Part shown: piece after piece, positions 1 through 10,741 of the stretch
Position numbering within the stretch: position 1 is the stretch's first letter
Layout: each line of letters starts with the position of its first letter
NCBI RefSeq assembly: GCF_024323335.1
Contig: NC_066580.1
Span: 439,276,351-439,340,350 of the forward strand
DNA from: Lathyrus oleraceus
Taxonomy: Eukaryota; Streptophyta; Magnoliopsida; Fabales; Fabaceae
Reading direction: 5' to 3'
DNA length: 64,000 nucleotides
The notes under the pieces: generated by a model
What the model was told of the DNA's origin: nothing
The model's database searches: none
What the model saw: only the letters and a program-made list of their open reading frames with translations
Program-made: the position numbers and the translations under genes

Positions 1-796
1 TTCTGTAAATTTATTTTATACTATCAATGGTGATCATATATTCCGTCAAATCAGATTAAAAAATTTAAAATACTAGTTTGATATGGCGAAATAATATATT
101 TTTATTGGATTTTACACTGTCACTGGATCACCATTAAACCCTATTTAAAATTGGATGAAACATTAATAAAATAAAAATACTCGGTTAAATATACTTTAGC
201 ATTTGTGATATGAGCACATTTTGATTGACCTCGTGTAATTTTTTTTAATCACCCCTTATAATTGTTTAATTCTGTTTTTTTTTTCTTCGTTGACGTGTCA
301 ATTATATGATCTTCAAATTTGTTAAGGATTTAATTGAAATACATTAACAGTATAAAAGAATTTTATTTTATTTTTTAATTTTTTATATTTAAAATTTTTT
401 ATAGGAGGAAATTGAAATTCACTCGCATAGTAGAAGATAATTATAGGAGGTAAATTAAAATTCGCACTCATTAGGAGTAATATATATATTTAACTCATAA
501 AATATTAATAATTTTTTTTATAATAAAAGACATTTAAAAAAAATCCACATGGATTTAAAAAAAAAATTAAATAAAATGTCGGATAACTTATCAAGCCAGG
601 AAATATAAAGATTTCATAGTTGTCATATCATCAAATAAGCTAAAGAAACATAATTTAAATATTATAAAGGGATGATCATTTTTTTACAAAAATAAACCGA
701 AATTTGCTCCTATTACATAGGGTAAAATATCTTCAACACTAAAATATTTAAAGTTAAATTGGAATAGTTAATAAGGAGTAACATGTGTGTAATTAT
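1..796. other. AT-rich intergenic DNA, no gene seen
   Basis: Very AT-rich sequence with many homopolymer A and T runs. No long open frame, RNA gene or clear terminal repeat is visible. It probably holds decayed repeats that cannot be classified by eye. Confidence 0.5.
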
Positions 797-801
797 TTAT
801 A

Positions 802-968
802 GAGTCTTGCTAACGAGTCCTCTACGCGCATTCTTTAAGGATTTCAAGTAAAGAAAACATTCTATAGTTAACCATTTAAATTTTCAATATATTAAATACA
901 CACATTTTGAAGAAAACTCACTATTTTAAGGTCTTAAAGAGTGTTAGGACCACTCGTTAACATTTCCC
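802..968. mobile_element. MITE-like foldback element, 167 bp
   Basis: The ends form imperfect inverted repeats. The left end reads GAGTCTTGCTAACGAGT and the reverse complement of the right end reads GGGAAATGTTAACGAGTGG; they share the core TAACGAGT and a second inverted match at CTTTAAG. The sequence TTATA lies directly on both sides (797-801 and 969-973) and would be the target duplication. It has no coding capacity. The superfamily is not certain. Confidence 0.5.
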
Positions 969-980
969 TTATAAATAAGT

Positions 981-1166
981 AAAAAAAATTCTTTTGAAAT
1001 TTTGGTCTCATATTCAAATTCTATAATTCATTTGGAGTGGTCCCCATTTAAAGATAAAGCAAAATTCTGTATAAACTTGGTCAAACATAAGAATTGATTG
1101 CACATAGCGGGATTCGAATCTGAGATCTTAAGAAGAGCACAATCTTAAGACTCAAACACGCTAAAA
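981..1166 (-). repeat. tRNA-derived SINE-like sequence
   Basis: Read on the minus strand, the segment starts with a box A-like stretch (TTAGCGTGTTTGAG, near 1150-1165). A box B-like GATTCGAATCC follows near 1110-1120. The segment ends in an A/T-rich tail at 981-988. This is the plan of a tRNA-derived SINE. No target duplication could be confirmed, so it may instead be a fragment of another repeat. Confidence 0.35.
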
Positions 1167-1305
1167 CATGAAAATTCTTCCTCAAAATCAATTTTTCCTC
1201 ATTCCTTCTCCCTCATTGGTTGAACTTTCTTCACTTTCTCTCATCCTTTACAAGTATCATTTTTACCTTGAACCCATTTTTCTATTTCTAGTCTTTATTT
1301 TTACC

Positions 1306-1526
1306 ATGGCTCACGTAGACGATCACCGTGTAAGTATGTCTAGTGATTCTAACAGTAGTGGTTCCTCTCCCTTCGTCAAAGCAGAAACCCCTACTAGTTC
1401 TAACTCCAACCTTTCGATTAGTGGTCCTTCTACTACATCTATAATAAATATGTCTGATAATTATTATTATGAAAGATTTTCTAGCAATTCTCTTGATAAG
1501 AAAACTTTTTTTGAAGAGTCTTTTTT
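1306..1526 (+). pseudogene. Ser/Asn-rich ORF fragment of unknown origin
   Basis: An open frame is entered at the ATG at 1306 (an upstream in-frame ATG lies at 1168) and encodes a Ser/Asn/Thr-rich, low-complexity N-terminus. It runs into the putative CACTA end at 1527. I do not recognise a domain. It could be the start of the decayed Tat-like ORF that resumes beyond the CACTA element at 3154, because the flanks would then be contiguous, but this is inference. It may equally be a chance ORF in AT-rich DNA. Confidence 0.2.
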
Positions 1527-3150
1527 CAGTACTATAAAATATACATTTGATAACACCATATTACTACGCCCGTTTAGGCAACTGTAGTAATAATTCATCT
1601 TAATACGTCTGGATTTATTTTTATTTTATTAAAATATGTTTTATCACGATTTATAATAACAACCATGGTGATAGATGAAATATTACATGCTTCGAATCCC
1701 AACACTAACATTTTTTTCGTTACAAAAAGGGTTTGTCCATATACTCTTATAAATATATTAAAATTAAAATACATATCACCACAGTTAGTACCATAAACCG
1801 TTGTGAATAGTAATAACATTTTATCACGATTTTTCTTAGTATAGACACTAATATTCATACTTTTGAAAAAAAAATAAGGTACGTCATTCCTCAATACGTT
1901 TTTTTTTCATTTTTGTTTCACATGATTTTCGTATTTTTTTTTTGTTGTCTCTACTTGGATCTCTATTTTTGAAATGGCTCATTTGTGTTTAACAAATCAA
2001 AAGACAATATAAATGGGAAAGTAGTTAAAATATATGTTTCAAGTATGACTATGTTCTTCTTAATTTTTTTTCAAACTTTCCATATCTCGTTTATGGATCA
2101 AGGAAATGATATAGGAAAGATGTTACACAAAACTCATTTCTCTTCATTCATCTTCATATTTCAAGTACGTGCACAAGAATTTTCTATATTTTATTTTATT
2201 GTTGATTTCTTTTTTGTTGTTATATGTTGTATGTTGTTTAAACTATATTGTTTTTTATAAACATTGTATGTTGTTGATGATTGAGTTTTTGTTGATATAT
2301 GTTATATGTTGTTGTATTTTGTTTAATGATATACATTGTATATTGCATCTTTTCCCTCGTTAAACCAACACTTCTATTAGATGAGTTTATTATGTCATAT
2401 GGTGTTTGAGTGTTTTACCAACTTGTCACTAACTAAATAACATTTCTAATTGAATTAGAAATTTATAATATATAATTTATTTATTTTAGAAAACAACATA
2501 CATTAATCAAGGTTTTTCAAGCTTTCTTCCTTGCATTCTATGTAACTTTCTCCCTCTTTGAGAGTAAGAATTTGGTTTAATATTTGTAACTCTTCAATCA
2601 ATACTTCATTCTCTACTATTTCAATGAACTAATAGAGAATGAAGCGTTGGTTGAAGAGTCACAAGAATTGAACATAATTCTAACACTTAAAAAAGAAAGG
2701 GAGATACATATAATGAAAGGAAAAAAGTTAGGAAAACATTGACCATTGTAACTTGTTATTCTAATATAAATTAATTTGTCAAATTATTAATTTCTATATC
2801 ATATTGAAAGGTTATATATTTACTGAGTAATTGATGAAATAAATATTTCATTTATGTTATGATAAACTCAAAAAAACATATCACCACAGTTGAAAGATAT
2901 AATTATAGTAAAAGATTGTTTAAACAACAAAAAATGCATTATTGGTATCAAACCCGGGACCTTTACACTTTTTTCAATGGTTGTTTAAACAATCGTGGTT
3001 ATAGACAACACGCTTTCAAGTTTTTTACCACGGGCATTAGACCGTGGTTCTAAATAACCCACATACAATTACGTCCTACCTAACAACAGTTGTTCAACCA
3101 TTATTATAGATCTTTCACAACCGTGATTATATGTGTTTTTCATGGTAGTG
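1527..3150. mobile_element. Probable non-autonomous CACTA (En/Spm-like) element
   Basis: The right end, read on the minus strand, begins CACTACCATGAAAAACAC, the CACTA signature. The inner 280 bp holds several direct and inverted copies of an ACCACGG/CCGTGGT-type motif (for example near 2880, 2990 and 3020-3050), as expected for subterminal transposase-binding repeats. The left end near 1527 reads CAGTACTATAAAATATAC, a degraded match to the same terminus. Similar subterminal motifs occur near 1660-1690 and 1775-1805. The 3-bp flanks are TTT on the left and CTT on the right, so a target duplication is only approximate. No transposase ORF is visible. Confidence 0.45.
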
Positions 3151-3153
3151 CTT

Positions 3154-3704
3154 CGAAGTCCATCTCCTCGACGAAGGTGTTGGAGGCGATCATGTACTCA
3201 ACGCTATACTTACTCCCTTAGTAGCCGTCTGTTGAGAACTCTCTTCTCTTGTCCTAGCTCCATCAGAGGAGGAAGTTACTGATTTTAATAAGGAATAAGT
3301 TCGACTTTTCATCAAAACTTATAGGTTTGCCCATGCCTGAGATCCAAGCGACGTGGATATTACGGATCACCTTAAACTTGAGACTCAATTTGTTAATATC
3401 ATTTGGCTCAGGCCACCAGTTATCGGTCGGGCCGACGAGGTTCCCCGAAGAAGTACCAGTCTTGTGGAGTCGGCTGATGCTAGTAAATATAACTAGGTGA
3501 GTTCCGCAATATTGGGAACCCATCCTCTTTGGATAATTCTGCGGTCGTGAAAGAGGCAAATATAGAAATGGGTCATCTTTCTGATTGGTTGGTTCTTCCT
3601 GTAGAACCGAGCAAAATGATTTGTAATAGCTTCGGGAAATGCTTTATCCCTTTCTATGAGTGCTTGTTTATTCTAATAAACTTGTGGCTTCCCCTGAGAG
3701 GGTT
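3154..3704 (+). pseudogene. Decayed Tat-like retroelement ORF, segment 1
   Basis: Remnant coding sequence, clearest in the frame at 3529-3710, whose order of residues (LVLPVEPS, then FYECLF, then WLPL) resembles the 'putative gypsy type transposon' domain found in ORFs of plant Tat-type elements. Upstream the frame is broken by stops and shifts. The Athila-like element interrupts it at the 5-bp duplication GGGTT. The reading frame continues for nine codons when 3704 is joined to 9236. Family assignment comes from remembered motif order, so confidence is moderate. Confidence 0.4.
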
Positions 3705-4765
3705 TGATTAGTGCATTTTGATGCACATTCTTCTATATTTATACTTATGTATTTCCATGTTTTAGTTTGGTTATTTTTCCCTTTTAATGTGTTTTTATAA
3801 TTTATCTTATTTTTACACTTATTTGTTTTTCGCAGTTTATTTTCAGCATTAGCAGTCTGCACGAATAAATTCATAACTGGAGCTAGGAGTATCGGATCGA
3901 GGCATGCTACCAGGTGTTGGAAAGCTAAGAGAAAGAGCTACAACTTTTATGTTGAAGACAAAAGATGATTCAAAGTGAAGATGTCTCAATTAATTCGTTA
4001 AAATTTTGTACTTTATAAAATATTTTCTTTTGGGCCATTTGTTGGGCCGAATTTAGGTTTTCCGGCCCAGTTTGAATTATTAGTGAAACCCTTATTCTGT
4101 TTAAAAGGGCAGTCGCGGTACTGTAGAAAATACACATTATTCACGATAACTTTTTGCTTTTGTGCGGCCATTAAGAGGAACTAATCTCCTAGAGTCAATC
4201 TGCTGTAACCGAATTTCCAAGGCTTTGAGATTTTTATCCTATCAATTTAATTTCGTTCTCTTTCAATTCTATTCTATGAAATTTCATTTGCTTAATTTGT
4301 ATTTTATGGAATGGTTTTGATTAAATTCGTATGATTGCATTTCTAACTATTAATCACCGTTTTCGTCGTTTTGTCGTTAAATTGCGTTTGTAAATAGTGT
4401 TTGCTTAACTCACGATTGTATTTATTCGTTTGCTTAATTCGGAATATAAATCTGTCATATATCTATTGCGCTTGTCAATCGAGTTTGAATCAAATAGAGA
4501 TCGAAGTCGCTTAGGAAATTGATAGGTAAAAACCAGTGATTAGCCGGAAACTGAAAACAGTAGATTGACTTATTTTATAATCTCTTATTTTAATCATTTT
4601 TTTGCTTTGTTTTCTAAATCGACTACTAAACATAAACCCCACTCAATCGATTTCATTATGTTAAGAATAATACAAGAATCCTTGTGATACGATACTCGAG
4701 TTGTCGCTTCCGCTAAACTACAGTTTTCTAATTACTCGTTTTGACCCGTGTGCGACAACGGATCA
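3705..4765 (+). repeat. 5' LTR of the Athila-like element
   Basis: Direct repeat of 8163-9230 with several percent divergence and small indels, including a 7-bp GAATATA insertion in the 3' copy. Ends are TG and CA. A TTTAAAAGGG motif near 4100 may serve as a TATA-like element. Confidence 0.92.
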
Positions 4766-4768
4766 AAT

Positions 4769-4786
4769 TGGCGCCGTTGCCGGGGA
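4769..4786 (+). other. Primer binding site, tRNA-Asp type
   Basis: TGGCGCCGTTGCCGGGGA, three bases after the 5' LTR, is the perfect complement of the 3' end of plant tRNA-Asp, the usual primer of the Athila lineage. It would prime minus-strand DNA synthesis. Confidence 0.9.
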
Positions 4787-5289
4787 TTCTTGTAGATTTT
4801 AACCATTATTATAGTCTAACTATTATTATAGTCATAGGTGTTTTAACATTTTTTTTTGCCTTAACTTTCTTGTGTTCGGGTGTTTTTGCGTTTTAGGATT
4901 AAAAAAAATCTGTTTTTTTAAGAAAATCGTCTCAAATTATTCTGATTCTTTGTCGATTAACTAGGAAAAAATCAAGGATTAAAAGCCTCTAAATAGTGGA
5001 GGTCATCCTGAAAACCCGAAATTCCTTATTTTTCTATTTTTTATGATTATTTTTTTCTGTTTTGATAGTTTCAGAAATTTCCGAAAAAATTCTCAAAAAT
5101 TTTAATTGACGTTATTAGATTAATTTTTGTGTTTTTGTATTTTTTTCCCTTTTATTTTAATAGTTTTTACGTATTTCAATTGTTTGTTCTTAATTGGGAC
5201 ATTGTCGGTATTTTCTTATTTGTTGCTGCATTGCTGAATTAGTTCTGTGTTTTCTCATTCTTTGTTTTTTTTTCTATTGAGTTTTTGAA

Positions 5290-6750
5290 ATGGCTGACAA
5301 TAGAACCTTAAGGCAATTGGTTGCACCTGATGTGAATTATAATGGCTTGTGTATTGAATATGATGTTGTTGTTGTTCCTTTTGAATTAAAATCTGGTTTA
5401 ATACACTTGTTGCCAAGGTTTAATGGTTTTGCAGGTAAGGATCCGCATAGGCATCTAAAAGAATTTCAAATTGTGTGTTCTACATCATTGAGGCCTCAAG
5501 GAATTACTGAAGATCATGTTAATCTTAGAGCATTTCCATTCTCACTACAAGGTGCTGCAAAAAATTGGTTATATTATCTTGAGCCAAATTCTATTACAAG
5601 TTGGAATAATATGAAGAAAATCTTCTTAGAAAGATTTTTCCCTACTTCAAGAGCTTCTTCAATCAGAAAAGAAATATGTGGTATTAGACAGGTTGACATG
5701 GAATCATTGGCTGAATATTGGGAGAGATTCAAGTTGTTAGTGTCGAGTTGTCCTCACCACCATATTTCTAAACAATTACTAATACAATACTTTCATGAGG
5801 GATTACTACAAATGGAAAGAAACATTTTAGATGCTGCTAGTGGTGAAGCACTTGTTGATAAGACTACAGCTGCTGCCAAATCCTTGATTGAGAAGATGTC
5901 ACTTAACTCCCAACAGTTCACAATAAGGGATAATTTTGTGGTCCAAGCAAAAGATGTGAATGAGATTCAGGTTTCTTCTTCCAACAAAGCTCTAGAAACC
6001 AGAATTGATGAACTTACCTCTTTAGTGAAACAATTGATGTTACCCCTTCCACCACCACCACCACCATATAACCCTCCACAAGTAACCACCTTTTCACCTT
6101 CTGAACCTTCACTAGAGGAACTTATCAAGCAAATGGTTGTAAATAGTCTCCAATTTCAACAACGAACAGATTATAGTATTCAGACTTTGCAAACACAAAT
6201 TGGACAACTTGCCACTTTAGTGAGTTCTATGCGAAAAGCTCAAGGATCAAACCAACTACATGCCCAAATAGTAGTTAATCCAAAAGGCTCTAATCTGAGT
6301 GCAATTTCCTTGAGATCCAAAAAAGTTACAGAACCAGCCCCAGAAAAAAATAAAAACATTGTTAGTGTAATACTTGAAAATAAACCTGAACCTTCTATTG
6401 TTATTGAGGTTGAAAAAAAGTATGTATCACCAATCCCTTTCCCACAAGGAGTACTGAAAAATAAGAAGGTTGACGAGGAAAAGCATTCTGTTTTTCAAAT
6501 AGAGTTGGTTTCTGAAGTTGTTGATGAAGCTTATTCTGATTTGTTTTCAGTTGATTTTCTAACTTTATCTGGTTTTGATGATATTTACTCATGTGATGAT
6601 TGTACTAACACTAACTTTTGTGTTGTTTGTGCTGAAATTGATGTTGTCTTGCAGGGTGACAGTGTAAATGAAGTTGTTTATGTAACTGAAGCTCTTGACA
6701 TTCCGGCTGCCCCAAACATACCGTCCATTGAACAACCACATTCTATATAG
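5290..6750 (+). CDS. gag: Gag-like polyprotein, Athila type, 486 aa
   Basis: An open frame of 486 codons, the first long frame after the primer site. The start at 5290 is the first ATG of the frame and follows a 500-bp T-rich leader. Residues of about 45 to 190 form a Retrotrans_gag domain, with the familiar FNGFAGKDP, GAAKNWLYYL and ERFFP motifs. This capsid-like core would assemble the cytoplasmic particle. A poly-proline run follows near residue 255. No CCHC zinc knuckle and no aspartic protease DTG motif are present where they would be expected. After about residue 395 the text jumps to the linker that normally precedes RT. The frame therefore looks like gag fused to RT leader by an in-frame deletion. 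The next codons continue into the RT remnant after a TAG stop. Confidence 0.8.
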   Translation: MADNRTLRQLVAPDVNYNGLCIEYDVVVVPFELKSGLIHLLPRFNGFAGKDPHRHLKEFQIVCSTSLRPQGITEDHVNLRAFPFSLQGAAKNWLYYLEPNSITSWNNMKKIFLERFFPTSRASSIRKEICGIRQVDMESLAEYWERFKLLVSSCPHHHISKQLLIQYFHEGLLQMERNILDAASGEALVDKTTAAAKSLIEKMSLNSQQFTIRDNFVVQAKDVNEIQVSSSNKALETRIDELTSLVKQLMLPLPPPPPPYNPPQVTTFSPSEPSLEELIKQMVVNSLQFQQRTDYSIQTLQTQIGQLATLVSSMRKAQGSNQLHAQIVVNPKGSNLSAISLRSKKVTEPAPEKNKNIVSVILENKPEPSIVIEVEKKYVSPIPFPQGVLKNKKVDEEKHSVFQIELVSEVVDEAYSDLFSVDFLTLSGFDDIYSCDDCTNTNFCVVCAEIDVVLQGDSVNEVVYVTEALDIPAAPNIPSIEQPHSI

Positions 6751-7155
6751 CCTAAACCACTTCCCAAGAATTCATATTATTCATCAAAGCTTCAACTTAA
6801 GAAGAAACTTAAGAAGGGAATTAGATGGACCTTGGCTGACACTCGTGATATTAGCCATTCCATATGTATGTATAGGATCTCACTTAAAGATGAAATAAAA
6901 GTAGTGAGGCAGCCCCGTAATCCTTTGATTCTTGATATTGTGAAAAAGGAGATCACTTTCACGCGCTCATTCAACACTTTTACTTATCAAAGATTCTTCT
7001 TTGATCCTGGAATACAAGGCGAATGCACTAATCAAAAGTTCAAGGTCCATGGACACTACCCAAAGCTACTACATGAGAACTCGACTTTGGAAGAAGAGAC
7101 TGTAAAAGAACTCTCTTTGGAAAAGGCTGCTTATGCGATCACTTATCCGCCTTGA
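6751..7155 (+). pseudogene. pol: Pol remnant: RT start fused to integrase C-terminus
   Basis: Beyond the gag stop, the frame through 6832-7155 begins with the conserved start of Athila RT (WTLAD, then CMYRISL, then VRQP). It then jumps directly to residues typical of the integrase C-terminal tail (RRFFFDPG-like, then FKVHGHYPKLLHEN). No catalytic YxDD, RNase H or DDE motif lies between. Several kilobases of pol have therefore been deleted while an open frame was kept across the junction. It has no enzymatic capacity. Confidence 0.75.
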
Positions 7156-8149
7156 CTCCTCGGGTGTGTTCTTTCCTTTCTCTCACTCTTATTTTATATT
7201 TATGCTCTTTCATTGAGGATAATGTATGTTTTAAGTATGGGGGAGAGAACCATTTATTTATTTTATTTTCTTTGTTTTGTTTTCAGTTTTTCTCTGTTTT
7301 GGTTTTTGTTTGTTTTCTTAAATAAAAAAAATGCATCTTCTTGAAAGTTTTAGGCTATAGACTGACTAATTTGAGATTAGTTTGCGGAGACTTGGGAAAA
7401 ATTCACAAGATCGGTATCGTCTTAACACCGTAAGTCTCCTGCATATGGAATTTGATTCGAATTCTTATTATGTTTTAGCCTTAAATTCTCATTCTCTGAC
7501 AGCTCTTGAGTAGTTTATTTCAGCAGTCAGCACCATCTCACACACACTCTACGCAGGGAAGTCGATGAATATAAGTGAGTGTTCCGGAAGAAAAAAAAAG
7601 AAAGAAAAGGGAATGCACCTTCTAAGTTTGGTGACCCTCACCCGGTCACTTAACCCAACGGATGTAGAACCTTCAAAAAAATTGAAAATAAGACTCGTTG
7701 TCAGTTGGTTCAGCGGTTTCTGGTGCTGAACTTGGTAGGGCGGATTACGGTTTGATCCCCCGCAACTACAACTGAGTAAGCAAAGTGTTATGTCACGTAA
7801 GTACTAGAATCCCGTGCAAAAAGGTCAGAGTCACTAACCGGTCGCCTTGCTATGGGTGTGTGGAGATAACAGGCTTAATGTGATTGCGCCTGAATGAAAA
7901 AGAGCAAAAAGAATGATGAGTAAGTTAGGATTTAACATAATAACATGATTCAAGTTGATTTGTGTATTCAGGAGATTTATGACTGCACAATTATAGATTA
8001 GTGTTCGTACGATATCCTTAGTGTGCAAAATTAGTACCTATCGATGCAAACTTAACCGAAGAAGACTTGTAGCCTAGGATGAGTAACTAATGATGTGTTT
8101 GTGTTTTCTTTGTTTTATTTTAAATTTTGCTCGGAGTGCAAAAATTCAA
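7156..8149 (+). other. Athila 3' non-coding region
   Basis: One kilobase between the integrase tail and the polypurine tract. It holds a purine-rich stretch near 7590-7610, the tRNA-like sequence at 7697-7766, and no long ORF on the plus strand. In full-length Athila/Calypso elements this region may carry an env-like ORF. None is recognisable here. Confidence 0.6.
7697..7766 (+). other. tRNA-like sequence inside the Athila 3' region
   Basis: A 70-nt stretch starts GTTG and ends CAAC, which can pair as an acceptor stem. It carries a box A-like TGGTTCAGCGG (7706-7716) and a box B-like GGTTTGATCCC (7749-7759). The boxes are 43 nt apart, as in genuine tRNA genes. The anticodon arm is not convincing, so I do not call a tRNA gene. 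Confidence 0.5.
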
Positions 8150-8162
8150 GTGTGGGGGAATT
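8150..8162 (+). other. Polypurine tract of the Athila-like element
   Basis: AGTGTGGGGGAAT directly before the 3' LTR. This is the normal place and composition for the plus-strand primer. Confidence 0.8.
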
Positions 8163-9230
8163 TGATCAGTTCATTTTGATACACATTCTTTTATATTTAA
8201 ACTTATGCATTTCCATGTTTTAGTTTGGCTATTTTTCCCTTTTAATGTGTTTTTATAATTTATCTTATTTTTACACTTATTTGTTTTTCGCAGTTTATTT
8301 TCAGCATTAGCAGTCTGCACGAATAAATTCATAACTGGAGCTAGGAGTATCGGATCGAGGCGTGCTACCAGGTGTTGGAAAGCTAAGAGAAAGAGCTACA
8401 ACTTTTACATTGAAGCCAAAAGCTGATTCGGAGTGAAGACGTCTCAATTAATTCGTTGAAGTTTCATACTTTAGGAAATATTTTCTTTTGGGCCATTTGT
8501 TGGGCCGAATTTAGGTTTTCCGCCCAGTTTGAATTATTAGTGAAACCCTTATTCTGCTTAAAAGGGAAGTCGCGGTACTACAGCAAATACACATTATTCA
8601 CGATAACTTTTTGCTTTTGTGCGATCATGAAGAGGAACTAATCTTCTAGAGTCAATCTGCTGTAACCGAATTTCCAAGGCTTTATGGTTTTTATTCTATC
8701 AATTTAATTTTATTCTGTTTCAATTCTATTCCATGAAATTTCATTTGCTTAATCTGTATTTTATGGAATGGTTTTGATTAAATTCGTATGATTGCATTCC
8801 TAACTATTAATCGTCGTTTTCGTCGCTTTGTCGTTGAATTGCGTTTGTAAATAGTGTTTGCTTAATTCACGATTGTATTTATCCGTTTGCTTAATTCGGA
8901 ATATAGGAATATAAATCTGTCATATATCTATTGCGCTTGTCAATCGAATTTGAATCGAATAGAGATCGAAGCCGCTTAGGGAATTGGTAGGTAAAAACCA
9001 GTGATTAGCCGGAAACCGAAAATAGTAGATTGGCTTTTTTTATAATCTCTTATTTTAATCATTTTTTTGCTTTGTTTTCTAAATCGACTACTAAACATAA
9101 ACCCCCCTAAATCGATTTCATTAGGTTAAGAATAATACAAGAATCCTTGCGATACAATACTCGAGTTGTCGCTTCCGCTAAACTACAGTTTTCTAATTAC
9201 TCGTTTTGACCCGTGTGCGACAGCGGATCA
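8163..9230 (+). repeat. 3' LTR of the Athila-like element
   Basis: Second copy of 3705-4765, ending ATCA and followed by the target duplication GGGTT at 9231-9235. Confidence 0.92.
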
Positions 9231-9235
9231 GGGTT

Positions 9236-10741
9236 CAAAGAAGAAATGCTATTATTCTAAAATATTTCCCGTTCACAACTTCACCTTAGTGTCTAGGCTT
9301 TAATAAAGGCGTTTTTATTTTAGGCTAACTATCGACTTTGAAAGTCTTTCTACCGACTATTTTTACACCTTTTTGTCATAGTGCATACCTCATTGGACAA
9401 CCTCTAGGACCAGAGGTTGATCTTACTGTGTCAAGATGTTCCCTGGTTTTCGCTTTTGCCTAGAACTTCTATGATTTTCGGGATCACTTCGTGCTGGTAA
9501 ACCCTCACACCTTAAAATATCATCCTACTTTATGTTTGGTCCCCGACAAGTTACCTCTTTCTACCGACTTCCAGGATTTACCTCTAAGCAGATGTACAAA
9601 TAATATTCGAAGGTGTTGGGCCTAAGTTCATTTAAAATGGGAGACTCATAAATATGTTATCTACTCAGATTTCCTTACCCCAAAGAGATTATGATGAAGG
9701 AATATCTTGACACTTTCTACGAGGGTTTTGACTATGAATAAGAGTTTGGTCATTTTGAGGTAAGGGCCTCCCTGCAGAGAAAGCGGTTGATCGACACTCG
9801 TGTTATTGTAGGAGCGGCCAATAATATTGAAAGAAAATAAATATTTGGCGAGGATAGAGAATCAGACTCCATCAACATTTTTTTACATGACTTACTTTTG
9901 CACTTGTAGATAATATGGCTTCATTAAGAAATTTGGAAAAAGAAATGGAGGTTAGGGTCGACGCTACAACTTCTTTGGTTCGAGATCCTACTTCTCATTC
10001 GACTAGATCTGGTGTCCCTTCCATCACTTAAACTCCACCGGTCTCCTCTGGTCAAGGTTAATCTTCTGCGGGGATTATAACCAAAGGGGTTGAAAACTAG
10101 GTTTCACATCTTCTTGTTAATAATAAAAGGGATTGAGTTGAGCATCACAACCTTCTTCAAGAGGAAAGCTCAAACAAACTGACTCGGCTGTCTAGGGATG
10201 TCTCTACCATGTTTGCTATAGACAATACCAAGTCATTTTTTCCTTTGCTCAAGTTCCCAACTACTCTTCCATCTTGGTTCCTCGTACTTATGAGAAGGTG
10301 TTTGCTTCCATATTTGAGGAAGATCTTGACTATATCTAAAATCTCCCTGAAGTAGAGAACATGGAACTCTTTTTTGAGGTGACATTCGATGCTTACCAAA
10401 CGACGTCTCTGTTTTCCATGGCTGCTTCTGGTCGAGGTGATGTTTTGACTAAGGGCAACCCTTCAAAGGATATGGATAATTGGAAGGGTATATGTGATAC
10501 GTCAAAGAATGAAAGATCCCAACTCTAGAAGAAAATGTTGGATCTTTAAGAAAAAGTAAAAGTTTATGTGACTCATTCTTTCCCGAGTGCTAGGAATGTT
10601 GAGCTTCAATCCTCCTTAGAAGCAGAGAAAAAGTCTCGAGAAGAGGCGACCACTACTACAACGACACTGACATCTCGAACCGATGAGGCCGCAAAGGCTC
10701 TTCAGAAGGTGAAGAAGTCTCAGGAAGAGGAACGAGAGATC
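9236..10741 (+). pseudogene. Decayed Tat-like retroelement ORF, segment 2
   Basis: Old coding sequence with many stops. Near its end (about 10540-10740) one frame is Lys/Glu/Ala-rich and would form a coiled coil, as in the C-terminal part of Tat-type ORFs. The frame runs up to the CopA insertion at the duplication AGATC and continues open into 52370 when CopA is removed. No catalytic motifs are seen. Confidence 0.4.

Larger units (their letters stand above)
3705..9230 (+). mobile_element. Athila/Calypso-type Ty3-gypsy element with internal deletions
   Basis: A complete insertion of 5.5 kb. It has LTRs of 1061 and 1068 bp that begin TGAT and end ATCA, a tRNA-Asp-type primer site, a polypurine tract and a perfect 5-bp target duplication GGGTT (3700-3704 and 9231-9235). 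The internal region is only 3.4 kb, against 8-10 kb for autonomous members of this lineage. It keeps gag, a short piece of the start of RT and the end of integrase. Protease, most of RT, RNase H and the integrase core are missing, so it is a non-autonomous derivative. Confidence 0.92.

Noticed and set aside
1985..2363. Small hydrophobic ORFs
   Set aside because: T-rich DNA gives Phe/Leu/Ile-rich frames by chance. No homology or gene context, and they lie inside the putative CACTA element.
7697..7766. Functional tRNA gene
   Set aside because: The A and B boxes fit, but the anticodon stem does not pair well and no identity can be assigned. Kept only as a tRNA-like sequence.
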